Positions 38,343 to 47,413 of a stretch of 64,000 bases of DNA are shown piece by piece; positions within the stretch are counted from its first letter, which is position 1, and every line of letters begins with the position of its first letter. The notes under the pieces are model-generated. The model was not told the DNA's origin, ran no database searches, and saw only the letters and a list, made by a program, of their open reading frames with translations. The translations under genes were made by a program, and so were the position numbers. The DNA comes from Modestobacter sp. VKM Ac-2982 (GTDB lineage Bacteria; Actinomycetota; Actinomycetes; Mycobacteriales; Geodermatophilaceae), in contig NZ_JAPVBL010000005.1 of assembly GCF_026967935.1 (NCBI RefSeq), positions 1 through 64,000 of the forward strand, read 5' to 3'.

Positions 38343-39748
38343 CACGTGAGCCCCGCTCGGGTGACGATGCGTTCGGAGCGCTGTTGCGCGTCTCGGCACA
38401 ACGCACGTTCCTCCTGCGCGGTCAGGAACGTGAGCACCCGATCGCGCATGAGCACCCTCCCGTCGACGATCACCGTGTCGACCTCCGCACCGCCGGCCTG
38501 GAAGACCAGGCTGGTGACGACGTCGTGAACCGGGGTGGTCCGGACACCGCCGAGATCGAGCAGGACGAGGTCGGCCCGCTTGCCCACCTCCAGCGATCCG
38601 ATGAGGTCCCCGGCACCGATGGCCCGGGCTCCTGCGCTGGTGGCCATCTCCAGCACCCGACCCGGCGGGATGACCGCCGGGTCCTGGTTCACCGCCTGCT
38701 GGAGCAGCGCCAGCATGCGCATCTCGACGAAGAGGTTCACCGAGTCGTTGGCGTTCGCGTCGTCCGTGCCGATCCCCACGGTCAGCCCGTGGCGCAGCAT
38801 GGCTGGCACCGGGGCGACACCGGCACCGAGATAGGCGTTGCTCGATGGCTGTGTCGCCACGCGCACCCCGCGGGCCGCCATGGTCGACAGGTCCTGGTCG
38901 TCCAGGTGCACACAGTGGGCGGCCAGCAGCGCTCCGTCGAGCAGGCCGTGGGAGTCGAGCAGGTCGACCGGGCTGCGCCCGTGCAGCTCCTGCTCGATCG
39001 GCGTCTCCGCGAGGTGGATGGTCCAGCTGGTGCCTCGTTCGGCGGCCAATCGCTGTGCGGCGGCGAAGGTCTCCAAGGTCGTGGTGACGGTGGTCGCCGG
39101 CGCGGGCCAGACCTCCACCCGCCCGTTGCCCGAGCCGTGGTGGCGCCGCACCAGCTCGTCGAACTCCGCCAGCGCACGAGCCGAGTCGTGCCGGCCGGCC
39201 CAGGTGCGCTCACGCATGCGCTCCAGGTCCCGGGAACCGCTGGCGGCGAGGACCCGGTCGTCGACCAGGTCCCTGATCATCCGGGCATAGCGCACCCGAA
39301 GACCCGACTGCCGGAGGGAACCGAGCACCCGGTCTGCCACGCCGAGGTAGTCCGCGCCACCGGCGTCCTCGTTGACCACGACGGTGGTCATGCCGCTGCG
39401 CACCGCTTCCACGCAGTAGAGGAGCGTGGCCACCTCCAGGTCCTGCGGGGAGAAGGCGGCCAGCCCCGGGGACAGCACGTTGTTGAGCCAGTCCTGCAGG
39501 CGTCGCCCCTGCGAGGGCGCGCCGCGCAGGAGGATCTGCGGCACGTGGGTGTGCGCGTTGACCAACCCCGGCAGGGCGAGCATCCCCCGTCCGTCGAGAC
39601 GGACGACCCCCTCCGCAGCCGGGCAGCCCTCCGCGGGCCCCACGTAGGCGAGGGTGTCGTCCTCGATGAGCACCGCGGCGTGCGGGACGACGCTGCGCTG
39701 CTCGTCCATCGTCAGCACCGTGACGTCACTGATCAGCGTGGCGCTCAC
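38339..39748 (-). CDS. TRZ/ATZ-family amidohydrolase (MtaD/guanine-deaminase-like)
   Basis: 469-residue hydrolase with canonical motifs: PGLVNAHTHVPQ, IHLAETPIEQ, AAHCVHLDDQD and GTDDANANDSVN, followed by a C-terminal beta domain (GSLEVGKRADLVLLD). This set occurs in adenosine/SAH, guanine, 8-oxoguanine and triazine aminohydrolases; I cannot pick among them. GTG at 39748 overlaps the stop of the molybdenum subunit gene, implying stepwise action after hydroxylation. Confidence 0.9.
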   Translation of the reverse strand: MSATLISDVTVLTMDEQRSVVPHAAVLIEDDTLAYVGPAEGCPAAEGVVRLDGRGMLALPGLVNAHTHVPQILLRGAPSQGRRLQDWLNNVLSPGLAAFSPQDLEVATLLYCVEAVRSGMTTVVVNEDAGGADYLGVADRVLGSLRQSGLRVRYARMIRDLVDDRVLAASGSRDLERMRERTWAGRHDSARALAEFDELVRRHHGSGNGRVEVWPAPATTVTTTLETFAAAQRLAAERGTSWTIHLAETPIEQELHGRSPVDLLDSHGLLDGALLAAHCVHLDDQDLSTMAARGVRVATQPSSNAYLGAGVAPVPAMLRHGLTVGIGTDDANANDSVNLFVEMRMLALLQQAVNQDPAVIPPGRVLEMATSAGARAIGAGDLIGSLEVGKRADLVLLDLGGVRTTPVHDVVTSLVFQAGGAEVDTVIVDGRVLMRDRVLTFLTAQEERALCRDAQQRSERIVTRAGLTW

Positions 39749-41955
39749 GCCCGCACCCCCTCCGTCTGCCGAGCGTCCAGCGCAGCCAGCAAGCGCTCGG
39801 GGTGCATCGGCAACGACCTCACTCGCACACCGGTCGCATCCGCGACGGCGTTGGCGATCGCCGGGGCCATGCCCATCACCGGTGCCTCACCCAGCCCCTT
39901 GGCCCCGGTCGGGCTGTGTGGGTGCGGCACCGTCACGAAGACGACATCCACCTCCGGCGCGTCCGCCACCGTCGGCAGCAGGTGGTCGAGGAAGGTCCCG
40001 CGGAACGGGACGCCCTGCTCGTCACGGGCCAGGCGTTCGGTCACCGTCGTCCCCACCCCCTGGACCACGCCACCGACCACCTGACCGGTGGCCAACGTGC
40101 GGTGCAGGACACGACCGACGTCGTGCACGGAGACCACCCGGGTGACCCGGACGACCCCCGTGGCCGTGTCGACGACGATCTCGGCGACCTGTGCGCCGGC
40201 GCACAGGGCGTTGTCCGGCGCCCGGAACGCCGCGTCGGCGGCCAGGGGCGCCAGGTCGGCCAGCGGGATGCGGTCGGCGCCCGATCCCGCCCACGAGCCG
40301 GTGACCTCGACATCGGTGGCCGCGCAGCCGGTCCGCTCGACCACGGCCTGCACGATCCGGTCGAGCAGGCCGCGCGCCGCCAGGACGACGGCGCCGGCGG
40401 TGACGTAGGCGCCCCGGGCGCCGTACGCACCGGGATCCTCCGGCGCCGTAGCCGTCGACGGTTGGTCGACGCGCACGTCTTCCACGGCCACCCCGAGAGC
40501 CTCAGCCGCCACCACCGCGAACGCGGTGTGGTTGCCCTGTCCGATCTCGGTGGAACCGGTCTCGACGACCAGGGCACCGTCGAGGGTCAGCCGGCAGCGG
40601 GCAGATGCACCATCGGGCGGGCCGGTGCGCCGGGTCTTGCTGGAGGTGTCCAGCAGCAGGGCGATGCCACGGCCGGTGCGCCACCGTCCTGGTGGGCCGT
40701 TCGGCACCGTCGGGGCCGGCCAGGCCTCCGACCGCCGCACCGCCTCGCGCAGGCATGCCTCGGCGCTGAACGTGAGCACCGGCCAGGCGTGCAGCGGGTC
40801 CGACGCACCCTGACGCAGGACGTTGCGGGAACGGATCACCACCCGGTCGTGCCCGAGTGCGTCGGCGATCTCGTCTATCTGGCTCTCCACCGCGAACAGC
40901 GTCTCGGTGCCGCCGTACCCGCGGAAGCCGGTCGCCGGGGTGGTCGCGCTGAGGGTGGCCCGGCCCACCGACCGCGAGACCGGGGCGGGGTAGAGGACGA
41001 GGGCCCGGGCGGCACCGGCGGCGGCGACGTCCGGACTGTGCCCGGAATAGCCACCGGCGTCGAGCTCCAGGACGACGTCGCGGACGAGCAGAACCCCGTC
41101 GTCGTCGACGCCGGTGCGCAGGGTGACCGAGGCGCCGTGCCGCACGCGGAAGCGTCCGTTGGTCATCGACCGGGTGATCTCCAGCAGCACCGGCCTCCCC
41201 CCGGCGGCACGTGAGAGCAGCGCTGCCGCCGGTTCGAACTGGATCTCCTCCTTGCCACCGAAGCCACCTCCGACGTAGACCGGCTCCAGCACCACGTCCG
41301 CGGCTGTCAGCGAGAGAATCCGGGCGACCCTGGCCGCGACCGGCCCCGGCACCTGCGTGGTCGACCAGATCCGGCACGGCGAGCCGTCCCCGGCCCACTG
41401 GGCGGCGGCGCAGGGCCGCTCGAGGTACCCGTGCGGCGCTGCGTCCACGGTGTAGGTGGCGGTGAACACGTGCGGTGCGGCCAGCAATGCCCGCTCGACC
41501 GTGTCTGCGTCGTCGCCGTAGCAGACCTCCCCCACCAGGGGGTCCAGCGCCGAGCCGTCGCCCGCCCCGGCCGGTTGCTCCGCAGCGCGGGGCGTGACCA
41601 CGACGAGCGCCAGGGCCGCCTCGAGCGCTGCCCTGGTCTCCGCCACCACGGCGCCGACGACGTCCCCGACGAACCGCGGCTGGGACGTGAAGACGAGCGT
41701 GTCGAGCACCGTGCCGTGCGGGTTCGGGCACCACAGCACCCCAGGGTCGTCCGGGGGTCCCAGGGCCGCGACCACGCCGGTCACCGCCTCGGCGGCGGTC
41801 AGGTCGACCGAGACGGGCCCGACGACGGGTGACTCGACGACCCCACCGAACAGGTGCGGCTGCGGCACCGCGTCCGCGGCGTACGGCGCCCGCCCGGCGA
41901 CCTTGCGCGCGCCCTCGAGACGGCGTGGAGCGGCGGCAGCGACCGTCGCCCTCAC
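39745..41955 (-). CDS. Molybdenum hydroxylase large subunit (xanthine-dehydrogenase/CoxL type)
   Basis: 736-residue molybdopterin-binding subunit. Visible features: the N-terminal a/b hammerhead (KVAGRAPYAAD), pterin/Mo contacts GGGFGGKEE and GFRGYGGTE, GQGNHT, and the catalytic Glu in GAKGLGEAP near the C-terminus. It would hydroxylate a carbon next to a ring nitrogen. GTG at 41955 overlaps the iron-sulfur subunit stop by four bases. It is close to xanthine dehydrogenases rather than to CO dehydrogenase (no AYxCSFR loop seen). Confidence 0.92.
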   Translation of the reverse strand: MRATVAAAAPRRLEGARKVAGRAPYAADAVPQPHLFGGVVESPVVGPVSVDLTAAEAVTGVVAALGPPDDPGVLWCPNPHGTVLDTLVFTSQPRFVGDVVGAVVAETRAALEAALALVVVTPRAAEQPAGAGDGSALDPLVGEVCYGDDADTVERALLAAPHVFTATYTVDAAPHGYLERPCAAAQWAGDGSPCRIWSTTQVPGPVAARVARILSLTAADVVLEPVYVGGGFGGKEEIQFEPAAALLSRAAGGRPVLLEITRSMTNGRFRVRHGASVTLRTGVDDDGVLLVRDVVLELDAGGYSGHSPDVAAAGAARALVLYPAPVSRSVGRATLSATTPATGFRGYGGTETLFAVESQIDEIADALGHDRVVIRSRNVLRQGASDPLHAWPVLTFSAEACLREAVRRSEAWPAPTVPNGPPGRWRTGRGIALLLDTSSKTRRTGPPDGASARCRLTLDGALVVETGSTEIGQGNHTAFAVVAAEALGVAVEDVRVDQPSTATAPEDPGAYGARGAYVTAGAVVLAARGLLDRIVQAVVERTGCAATDVEVTGSWAGSGADRIPLADLAPLAADAAFRAPDNALCAGAQVAEIVVDTATGVVRVTRVVSVHDVGRVLHRTLATGQVVGGVVQGVGTTVTERLARDEQGVPFRGTFLDHLLPTVADAPEVDVVFVTVPHPHSPTGAKGLGEAPVMGMAPAIANAVADATGVRVRSLPMHPERLLAALDARQTEGVRA

Positions 41956-42434
41956 GAGTCGTCCCGCCCGGTGGCGACGTCGTCGCGGGCCGCCAGCACC
42001 GCGCTGACGATGGCCGCGTAGCCCGTGCACCGGCAGGCGTGACCGACCAGCGCTGCCCGCACCTGCTCGGGCGTGACGCTGCCGCCACGCAGCAGCGCCG
42101 TCATCGTCGCGGCGATCCCAGGCGTGCAGAAGCCGCACTGCAGGCCCCCGGCCGCGACCAGCTGCTGGGCGAGTGCGCTGCCGGGCCCTGTCGCCGTGAA
42201 GGCCGGTGCGGTGTCCACCCGTCCTCCGTCCACCAGCCCGCAGTGCACCAGGCAGCTCGGTACGGGCTCGTCGTCGAGCAGCACGGTGCAGGCACCGCAG
42301 GCACCCTCCTCGCAGCCCACCTTGACGGTGCGCTCGCCGACGTCGTCGCGCAGCCACTGCGAGAGCCGTCGGGACATGGCTGCGGGATCGAGCCGATGCC
42401 GGACGCCGTTGACGACGACGCCGTCCCCGGTCAC
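41952..42434 (-). CDS. Molybdenum hydroxylase [2Fe-2S] subunit
   Basis: 160-residue electron-transfer subunit with both clusters: plant-type ferredoxin motif CEEGACGAC plus SCLVHC, and the helical domain cysteines in CGFCTPG and CRCTGY. GTG at 42434 overlaps the stop of the FAD subunit. Length and motif spacing are normal for CoxS/XdhA-type small subunits. Confidence 0.96.
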   Translation of the reverse strand: MTGDGVVVNGVRHRLDPAAMSRRLSQWLRDDVGERTVKVGCEEGACGACTVLLDDEPVPSCLVHCGLVDGGRVDTAPAFTATGPGSALAQQLVAAGGLQCGFCTPGIAATMTALLRGGSVTPEQVRAALVGHACRCTGYAAIVSAVLAARDDVATGRDDS

Positions 42435-43180
42435 GACAGCGCCTCGACGACCTCGTCGGCGAGCACCGAGAGCAATCGCGACCGGTACAGCGCCGATGCC
42501 CGGTCGTCGTCGAGCAACTGGTCGGGGCCGGGCAACTCCCCCGGCGTGAAGAGGAGTGGCATGGGCGCGCAGGCACCGGCGCAGAGCAGCACCCGGCCCT
42601 CCCGATCGATGACGCCAGCGACCGTGGCGAGCGCCGGCGCGGGTCCGTGTCGGCCGGCGATCCGCCGGTAGGCGCCGCGAGCGGGCGCGCCCAGGTCGAG
42701 GCCGGTGACGAGATGCGGGCCGAGCGTCGCGGCCTGCGCCAGGTACTCGAGGTAGGGCAGCCGGGCCGGGCCGGGCCGGACCCCCGTCTCCAGCAGCACC
42801 ACGGCTGCGTGGACGGCGAGCGGGGCGGCCAGGTCGGCCGTCGGGATGCGGCCGGCGACGGTGCCGCCGATGGTCGCGATCCGCCGGATGCCCGGGTTGG
42901 CGGTGAGTCCAGCGGCCTGTGCCACGGCGGGCCAGCCGGCGAGGAGGGCCGGGTCAGCGGCCAGGGAGGCGATCGTCGCGCCTGCGCCGACCACGGGGGG
43001 TGTGCTCCCGGCGTCCACCGCTGCCCGCAGGTCCACCACCGCGCTGCCTGCCGAGTGCGGGAAGGCCCGCGACAGGAGCGCAGCACCGCCGCCGACGGGG
43101 GTCGCACCGTGGCGGAGCAGCTCGACGGCCTCCGCCCGGGACCGCGGAGCGTGCCACGCCGGGCTCCAGGATGGGTTCAT
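42431..43180 (-). CDS. Molybdenum hydroxylase FAD subunit
   Basis: 249-residue FAD-binding subunit (CoxM/XdhB type): PVGGGAALLSR and RIATIGGTVAGRIPTAD contact FAD, and a C-terminal CO-dehydrogenase flavoprotein C domain follows. It is somewhat shorter than the usual 270-290 residues. ATG at 43180; a TATGTT -10 ends six bases upstream and no Shine-Dalgarno is present, so the transcript appears leaderless. First gene of the minus arm. Confidence 0.92.
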   Translation of the reverse strand: MNPSWSPAWHAPRSRAEAVELLRHGATPVGGGAALLSRAFPHSAGSAVVDLRAAVDAGSTPPVVGAGATIASLAADPALLAGWPAVAQAAGLTANPGIRRIATIGGTVAGRIPTADLAAPLAVHAAVVLLETGVRPGPARLPYLEYLAQAATLGPHLVTGLDLGAPARGAYRRIAGRHGPAPALATVAGVIDREGRVLLCAGACAPMPLLFTPGELPGPDQLLDDDRASALYRSRLLSVLADEVVEALS

Positions 43181-43186
43181 CGGCGC

Positions 43187-43216
43187 AACATATGTGCAGT
43201 TCCCGGAATGGCGCAA
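43187..43216 (-). promoter_or_regulatory. Promoter of the molybdenum hydroxylase operon
   Basis: On the minus strand TTGCGC (43216-43211) and TATGTT (43192-43187) are 18 bases apart, the -10 lying six bases before the ATG. The 211-base divergent region 43181-43391 is clearly richer in A+T than its surroundings. Confidence 0.55.
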
Positions 43217-43323
43217 GCCTCGGTCCGTCGCCTGGTCGGTCCCCCTCTGCGAACGATTCGGAATTGCATCGGACGGTCAGGTTTTACGGTCATTCCTCAC
43301 GACGGAAACGTGACCGACACACA

Positions 43324-43344
43324 TGCTGCACACTGTATGCAGCA
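43324..43344. promoter_or_regulatory. Palindromic operator candidate in the divergent region
   Basis: TGCTGCA-C-AC-T-GT-A-TGCAGCA is a 21-base palindrome with a single mismatched pair, located 48 bases before the solute-binding-protein start and between the two divergent arms. It is a plausible site for the GntR/FCD regulator encoded at 48677-49411. Confidence 0.5.
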
Positions 43345-43391
43345 GCTGGCTGTCGTCACTCGATGCGACCCATGATGCGGAAGGCAACCCC

Positions 43392-44381
43392 ATGCACACC
43401 ACGTCCACTGCGCGCCGTCGCGGCCCACGGATCGTCGCGGCAGCCCTCCTCGCGACCACGCTGGCAGCGTGCTCGAGCGACCCGGCCGACACCTCCGAGG
43501 AGGCCGCCGGCGGCGAGACGAGCCTCCTGCGGGTCGCCCAGTCAACGCCCGCCGAGTGGGTCCAGCCCGTGCTCGCCGCCGAGGAGGGGACGTTCGGAGA
43601 GCACGACCTCGAGGTGGAGATGACGGAGTTCCCCAGCGGCAGGGACGCCCTCCAGGCACTCACCGGAGGAGCCGTGGAGATCGCCATGGTCACCCCGTCC
43701 AACGTCGCCCCTGCGGTGATGGGCGGCCAGGACATCGTGGTCTTCGGCGTGGCGTCCCGCTGGGGGTCCTGGCGACTGGTGGCCCGCGACGACCGCGGCA
43801 TCGCCGAACCGTCTGACCTACGGGGCAAGACCATCGGGGTGCCCACCGGGACCAGCGCCGACCAGAGCCTCGACGTCCTGTTGACGGAGAACGGGCTGTC
43901 CCGGGAAGACGTCGAGGTCGTCAACGTCGCCGCCCCCGACGTCATCCCGGCGCTCGAGAGCGGCTCGGTCGATGCCATCAACATCTGGCAGCCGAACCTG
44001 TCGGTGCTCGAGGAGGCCGTGCCGGACTCGGTGTCCCTGCCCTTCGACATGCCCAGCAGCTTCCTGTTCGCGACCAGCCGCGAGTTCGCCGAGGAGAACG
44101 AGGACCTGCTCCTCGCTTTCATGGAGGCGAACCAGGCAAACGACTCGCTCATCAACGACGACCGGGAACGCGCACTGGACATCATGGTGGCACCGTCCCG
44201 AATTGATCGGGAAATCCTCTCGACCATTTGGGAGGACTTCGACTTCGAGACGAGCGAGCCGGATTCAGAAATCATCAGCCAGCTCGACGAGGCTGCCCAG
44301 TTCGCGATCGACAATGGCTCCCAGCCGGGGCCTGCCCCGGATTTCGACGCCCAGGTCATGAGCGTGGGTCTCGGTGGCTAG
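43392..44381 (+). CDS. ABC transporter solute-binding lipoprotein (NMT1/SsuA-like)
   Basis: 329-residue exported lipoprotein: basic start, hydrophobic stretch and lipobox LAAC (Cys near residue 27), then a periplasmic-binding fold resembling SsuA/TauA/NMT1 proteins (LRGKTIGVPTGTSADQSLD, SGSVDAINIWQPN). These bind small organic nitrogen or sulfur compounds. ATG at 43392. Several stretches near its 3' end use A/T-ending codons unlike the flanking genes. First gene of the plus arm. Confidence 0.92.
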   Translation: MHTTSTARRRGPRIVAAALLATTLAACSSDPADTSEEAAGGETSLLRVAQSTPAEWVQPVLAAEEGTFGEHDLEVEMTEFPSGRDALQALTGGAVEIAMVTPSNVAPAVMGGQDIVVFGVASRWGSWRLVARDDRGIAEPSDLRGKTIGVPTGTSADQSLDVLLTENGLSREDVEVVNVAAPDVIPALESGSVDAINIWQPNLSVLEEAVPDSVSLPFDMPSSFLFATSREFAEENEDLLLAFMEANQANDSLINDDRERALDIMVAPSRIDREILSTIWEDFDFETSEPDSEIISQLDEAAQFAIDNGSQPGPAPDFDAQVMSVGLGG

Positions 44382-45189
44382 CGCGGTCGCGTCGGCACGC
44401 CCGCAGGCGGGTCCGGACGAGCGGCGCCGGCTGACCCCGCCGGTGCGGCTCCCCTCCTGGCTGCTCCCGATCGGCTCGCTCACCGTGACGGTGGCCGTCT
44501 GGGAACTGGTGGTGACGACCGGTCTGGTCTCGGCCCGGGACGCACCTCCCCCGAGCGCCGTGCTGGCGGCCGGGCTGGACCTCCTGCAGGCGGGCACGCT
44601 GGTGAACGACGTCCTGATCAGTGGGCGTCGGGCGCTGACGGCCTACGTCGTGGGGAGCGCGCTCGCCATCGCAGTGGCGCTGTTCACCGGTCGGTCACGG
44701 GTGGTCCGGGGGCTGCTCGAACCGACGCTGCAGATCCTCCGGCCCATCCCCGCACTTGCCTGGGTGCCGTTCAGCATCCTCTGGTTCGGCATCGGCGAGG
44801 GCCAGAAGCTCTTCGTCATCGCCCTCGGCGTCTTCTTCCCGGTCTGGCTCAACACCCATCTGGGCGTCGCCGGTACGCCGCTGCGCTACCTCAACGTCGC
44901 CCGCACGTTGGGGGCCAACCGACGGGACCTCTTCTTCCGGGTCAGCCTGCCGGCCGCACTGCCGTTCGCGGTGGCCGGGCTGCGCCAGGGGATCGCGCTG
45001 GCCTTCCTCCTGCTCGTCGCCGCCGAGCTCACCGGGGCCAGCACGGGCCTGGGGGCGCTGATCGCCCAGTCACACCTGCTGTTCCGGGCCGATCGGATGG
45101 TGGTCGGACTGATCCTCCTGGGGCTCATCGGCGCCGCCGTCGACTTCCTCTTCTCGCGTGCCGCCCGCCGCCTCGTCCCCTGGAGCTGA
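44374..45189 (+). CDS. ABC transporter permease (SsuC/TauC-like)
   Basis: 271-residue inner-membrane permease with about six helices and the EAA loop ([24 protein letters not shown]), which contacts the ATPase. GTG at 44374 overlaps the binding-protein stop by eight bases. It works with the lipoprotein before it and the ATPase after it. Confidence 0.93.
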   Translation: MASAVASARPQAGPDERRRLTPPVRLPSWLLPIGSLTVTVAVWELVVTTGLVSARDAPPPSAVLAAGLDLLQAGTLVNDVLISGRRALTAYVVGSALAIAVALFTGRSRVVRGLLEPTLQILRPIPALAWVPFSILWFGIGEGQKLFVIALGVFFPVWLNTHLGVAGTPLRYLNVARTLGANRRDLFFRVSLPAALPFAVAGLRQGIALAFLLLVAAELTGASTGLGALIAQSHLLFRADRMVVGLILLGLIGAAVDFLFSRAARRLVPWS

Positions 45190-45194
45190 AGCCG

Positions 45195-46052
45195 ATGTCC
45201 CGCAACACCACCGCACCACCGCCCCCCCGGTCCGACGCCGCGACGCCGGACCAGTCGGTGTCCACGGAGGCACCGCTGCTCCAGGTCCGTGACCTGCGGC
45301 TCAGCTTCCAGACCCGGGAGCGTCAGGTCGACGCCGTCACTGACGTCTCACTGGACGTCCAGCGCGGGCGCACCCTCTGCCTGCTGGGCCCCTCCGGCTG
45401 CGGGAAGTCCAGTGTGCTCAACGCGATCGCCGGCTTCCTGACGCCCAGCCAGGGCGAGGTGCTGGTGGCCTCCCGGCTCGTCGACGGTCCAGGCCCCGAC
45501 CGCGGGATGGTCTTCCAGGACCTGGCTCTCTACCCCTGGCACAACATCCAGCGCAACGTCGAATTCGGCCTGCGCCACCTGCTGCCCACCCGGGCAGAGC
45601 GACACGAGCGAGCGCGCTCCTGGATCGATCGGGTGCGGCTGACCGGGCACGAGAGCAAGCGGGTCAACGAGCTGTCCGGCGGCATGGCACAGCGGGTGGC
45701 CATCGCCCGGTGCCTGGCAGCCGAGCCGTCCGTGGTGCTGATGGACGAGCCGTTCGCGGCACTGGATGCCCACACCCGGATCAACATGCAGGAACTCCTC
45801 GCGCAGCTGGTGGCCGACTACGGGATGACGGTGGTCTTCGTCACCCACGACATCGACGAGGCGCTGATCGTGGGCGACGCGGTCGCCGTCATGGGTGGTG
45901 CACCCGGACGCATCGTGGAGTCCTTCGAGAACCCCTTCGCGCGTCCCCGCTCGCACCTGGTGTACCGGCAGCCGGGATACGGAGAGGTCAAGGCCAGGAT
46001 CTTCGACCTCATCGGCGGGCACCACGACACCGATCGACCGAACCAGGAGTGA
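45195..46052 (+). CDS. ABC transporter ATP-binding protein (SsuB/TauB-like)
   Basis: 285-residue ATPase with Walker [11 protein letters not shown]-loop [12 protein letters not shown], signature [13 protein letters not shown], Walker B VVLMDEPF and switch His in FVTHDIDEA. The N-terminal 25 residues are a Pro/Ser-rich extension. ATG at 45195, five bases after the permease stop. Confidence 0.95.
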   Translation: MSRNTTAPPPPRSDAATPDQSVSTEAPLLQVRDLRLSFQTRERQVDAVTDVSLDVQRGRTLCLLGPSGCGKSSVLNAIAGFLTPSQGEVLVASRLVDGPGPDRGMVFQDLALYPWHNIQRNVEFGLRHLLPTRAERHERARSWIDRVRLTGHESKRVNELSGGMAQRVAIARCLAAEPSVVLMDEPFAALDAHTRINMQELLAQLVADYGMTVVFVTHDIDEALIVGDAVAVMGGAPGRIVESFENPFARPRSHLVYRQPGYGEVKARIFDLIGGHHDTDRPNQE

Positions 46053-46057
46053 CCACC

Positions 46058-47413
46058 ATGTTGGACATGCTCGTCAGCGGCGGGACGATCGTCTCGCCCA
46101 GAGGTCGCGTCCGCGCCGACCTCGGTGTCAAGAACGGCCGGGTGGTCTCCGTCGGGGAGGACCTGGGCGAGGCCCGGGAGCACGTCGACGCCGCCGGGCT
46201 GCACGTCCTGCCCGGCCTGATCGACGTGCACGTGCACTTCCGCGACCCCGGGATGACCGCCAAGGAGGACTTCGGCTCCGGCAGCACCGCTGCCGCGGTC
46301 GGCGGCGTCACCACCGTGTTCGACATGCCCAACACCGACCCCCCGGTCTCCACCGCGGAGCGGTGGCGCGCCAAGTACGAGGTCGTCGCCCCCAAGGCCC
46401 GGGTCGATTTCGGCTTGTACGGCGTCGTCACCCAGGACAACGGCGCTGAGCTCACCGCCATGGCGGACGAGGGCGCGATGGGCTTCAAGCTGTTCATGGG
46501 CCAGACGACCGGGGACAACCCCTGCCCAGACGACGGGGTCATCTTCGCCGCCTTCCGGACGGCGGCCACGCTCGGACTGACCATCGGCGCACACGCCGAG
46601 AACAACGCCGTCCTGCAGCTGCTCAAGCGGGAGCTGAGGGCGGCCGGGCGGACCGACCCGCGCGCCCATCTGGAGTCGCGTCCGGCCTTCATCGAGGCCG
46701 AGGCGGTGTCCCGCGCGGCGACCCTGGCCGCCGCGGCGGGCAACCACCTGCACATCCACCACCTCTCCACCCGTGAGGGGCTCCAGCGGGTGGTGCAGGC
46801 GCGGGCACTGGGCACGCGCATCAGCTGCGAGGCGCTGATCGGTCATCTGCTCTTGGACGACGCCGCGTACGAGTCGCAGGGCAACCTCGTCCAGCTCAAC
46901 CCACCGATCCGCCCGGCTGAGCACGTGCAGGCGCTGTGGGAGGGGATCGCGGCGCGGACGATCGACTGCATCGCCACCGACCACGCCCCGCACACCGGGG
47001 AGGAGCAGGCCTGCACCGACGTGTGGTCCGCGGTCGGCGGCTTCATCGGCGTGGAGACCCTGCTGCCACTGCTGCTGACCCAGGTGGCCGCCGGACGCCT
47101 CGAGCTGGAGCAGCTGGTGCAGCTGACCAGCGCCGGGCCGGCCGCCATCTACGGCGCATCACCTCAGAAGGGCTCCCTCGACCTGGGCGCCGACGCGGAT
47201 TTCGTCCTGGTCGACACCCAGCGCACCGCCGTCATCAGCGGCCAGCAGCTCCACTCCGCGCACCCCGTGACGCCGTACGAGGGCTGGCAGGCCACCGGGA
47301 TGCCGGTCGCCACCTACCTCCGCGGCCAGTGCGTCGCCAGGGACGGGGTCCCCGTCGGGGACCCGCGCGGTCGCCTGGTGAAGCCGCGCCGCGTGCACCG
47401 GGCCACGGCGTGA
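46058..47413 (+). CDS. Cyclic amidohydrolase (dihydroorotase/allantoinase/hydantoinase group)
   Basis: 451-residue metal-dependent ring-opening hydrolase: PGLIDVHVHFRDPG, the carboxylatable Lys in GFKLFMGQ, HAENN, HIHHLSTREG and CIATDHAPHT supply the binuclear site. It groups with dihydroorotases and allantoinases; its place beside a molybdenum hydroxylase and importer suggests it opens a ring formed from the imported heterocycle. ATG at 46058 has AGGAG eight bases upstream. Confidence 0.92.
   Translation: MLDMLVSGGTIVSPRGRVRADLGVKNGRVVSVGEDLGEAREHVDAAGLHVLPGLIDVHVHFRDPGMTAKEDFGSGSTAAAVGGVTTVFDMPNTDPPVSTAERWRAKYEVVAPKARVDFGLYGVVTQDNGAELTAMADEGAMGFKLFMGQTTGDNPCPDDGVIFAAFRTAATLGLTIGAHAENNAVLQLLKRELRAAGRTDPRAHLESRPAFIEAEAVSRAATLAAAAGNHLHIHHLSTREGLQRVVQARALGTRISCEALIGHLLLDDAAYESQGNLVQLNPPIRPAEHVQALWEGIAARTIDCIATDHAPHTGEEQACTDVWSAVGGFIGVETLLPLLLTQVAAGRLELEQLVQLTSAGPAAIYGASPQKGSLDLGADADFVLVDTQRTAVISGQQLHSAHPVTPYEGWQATGMPVATYLRGQCVARDGVPVGDPRGRLVKPRRVHRATA

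Noticed and set aside
39745-41955. Aerobic CO dehydrogenase large subunit
   Set aside because: The subunit order resembles coxMSL, but the CO-dehydrogenase active-site loop with its Cys is not seen and the context is heterocycle catabolism.
43305-43314. GlnR site GAAAC-GTGAC upstream of the importer
   Set aside because: The half-sites are adjacent rather than separated by six bases, and no other half-site lies on the 11-base phase, so it is probably chance.
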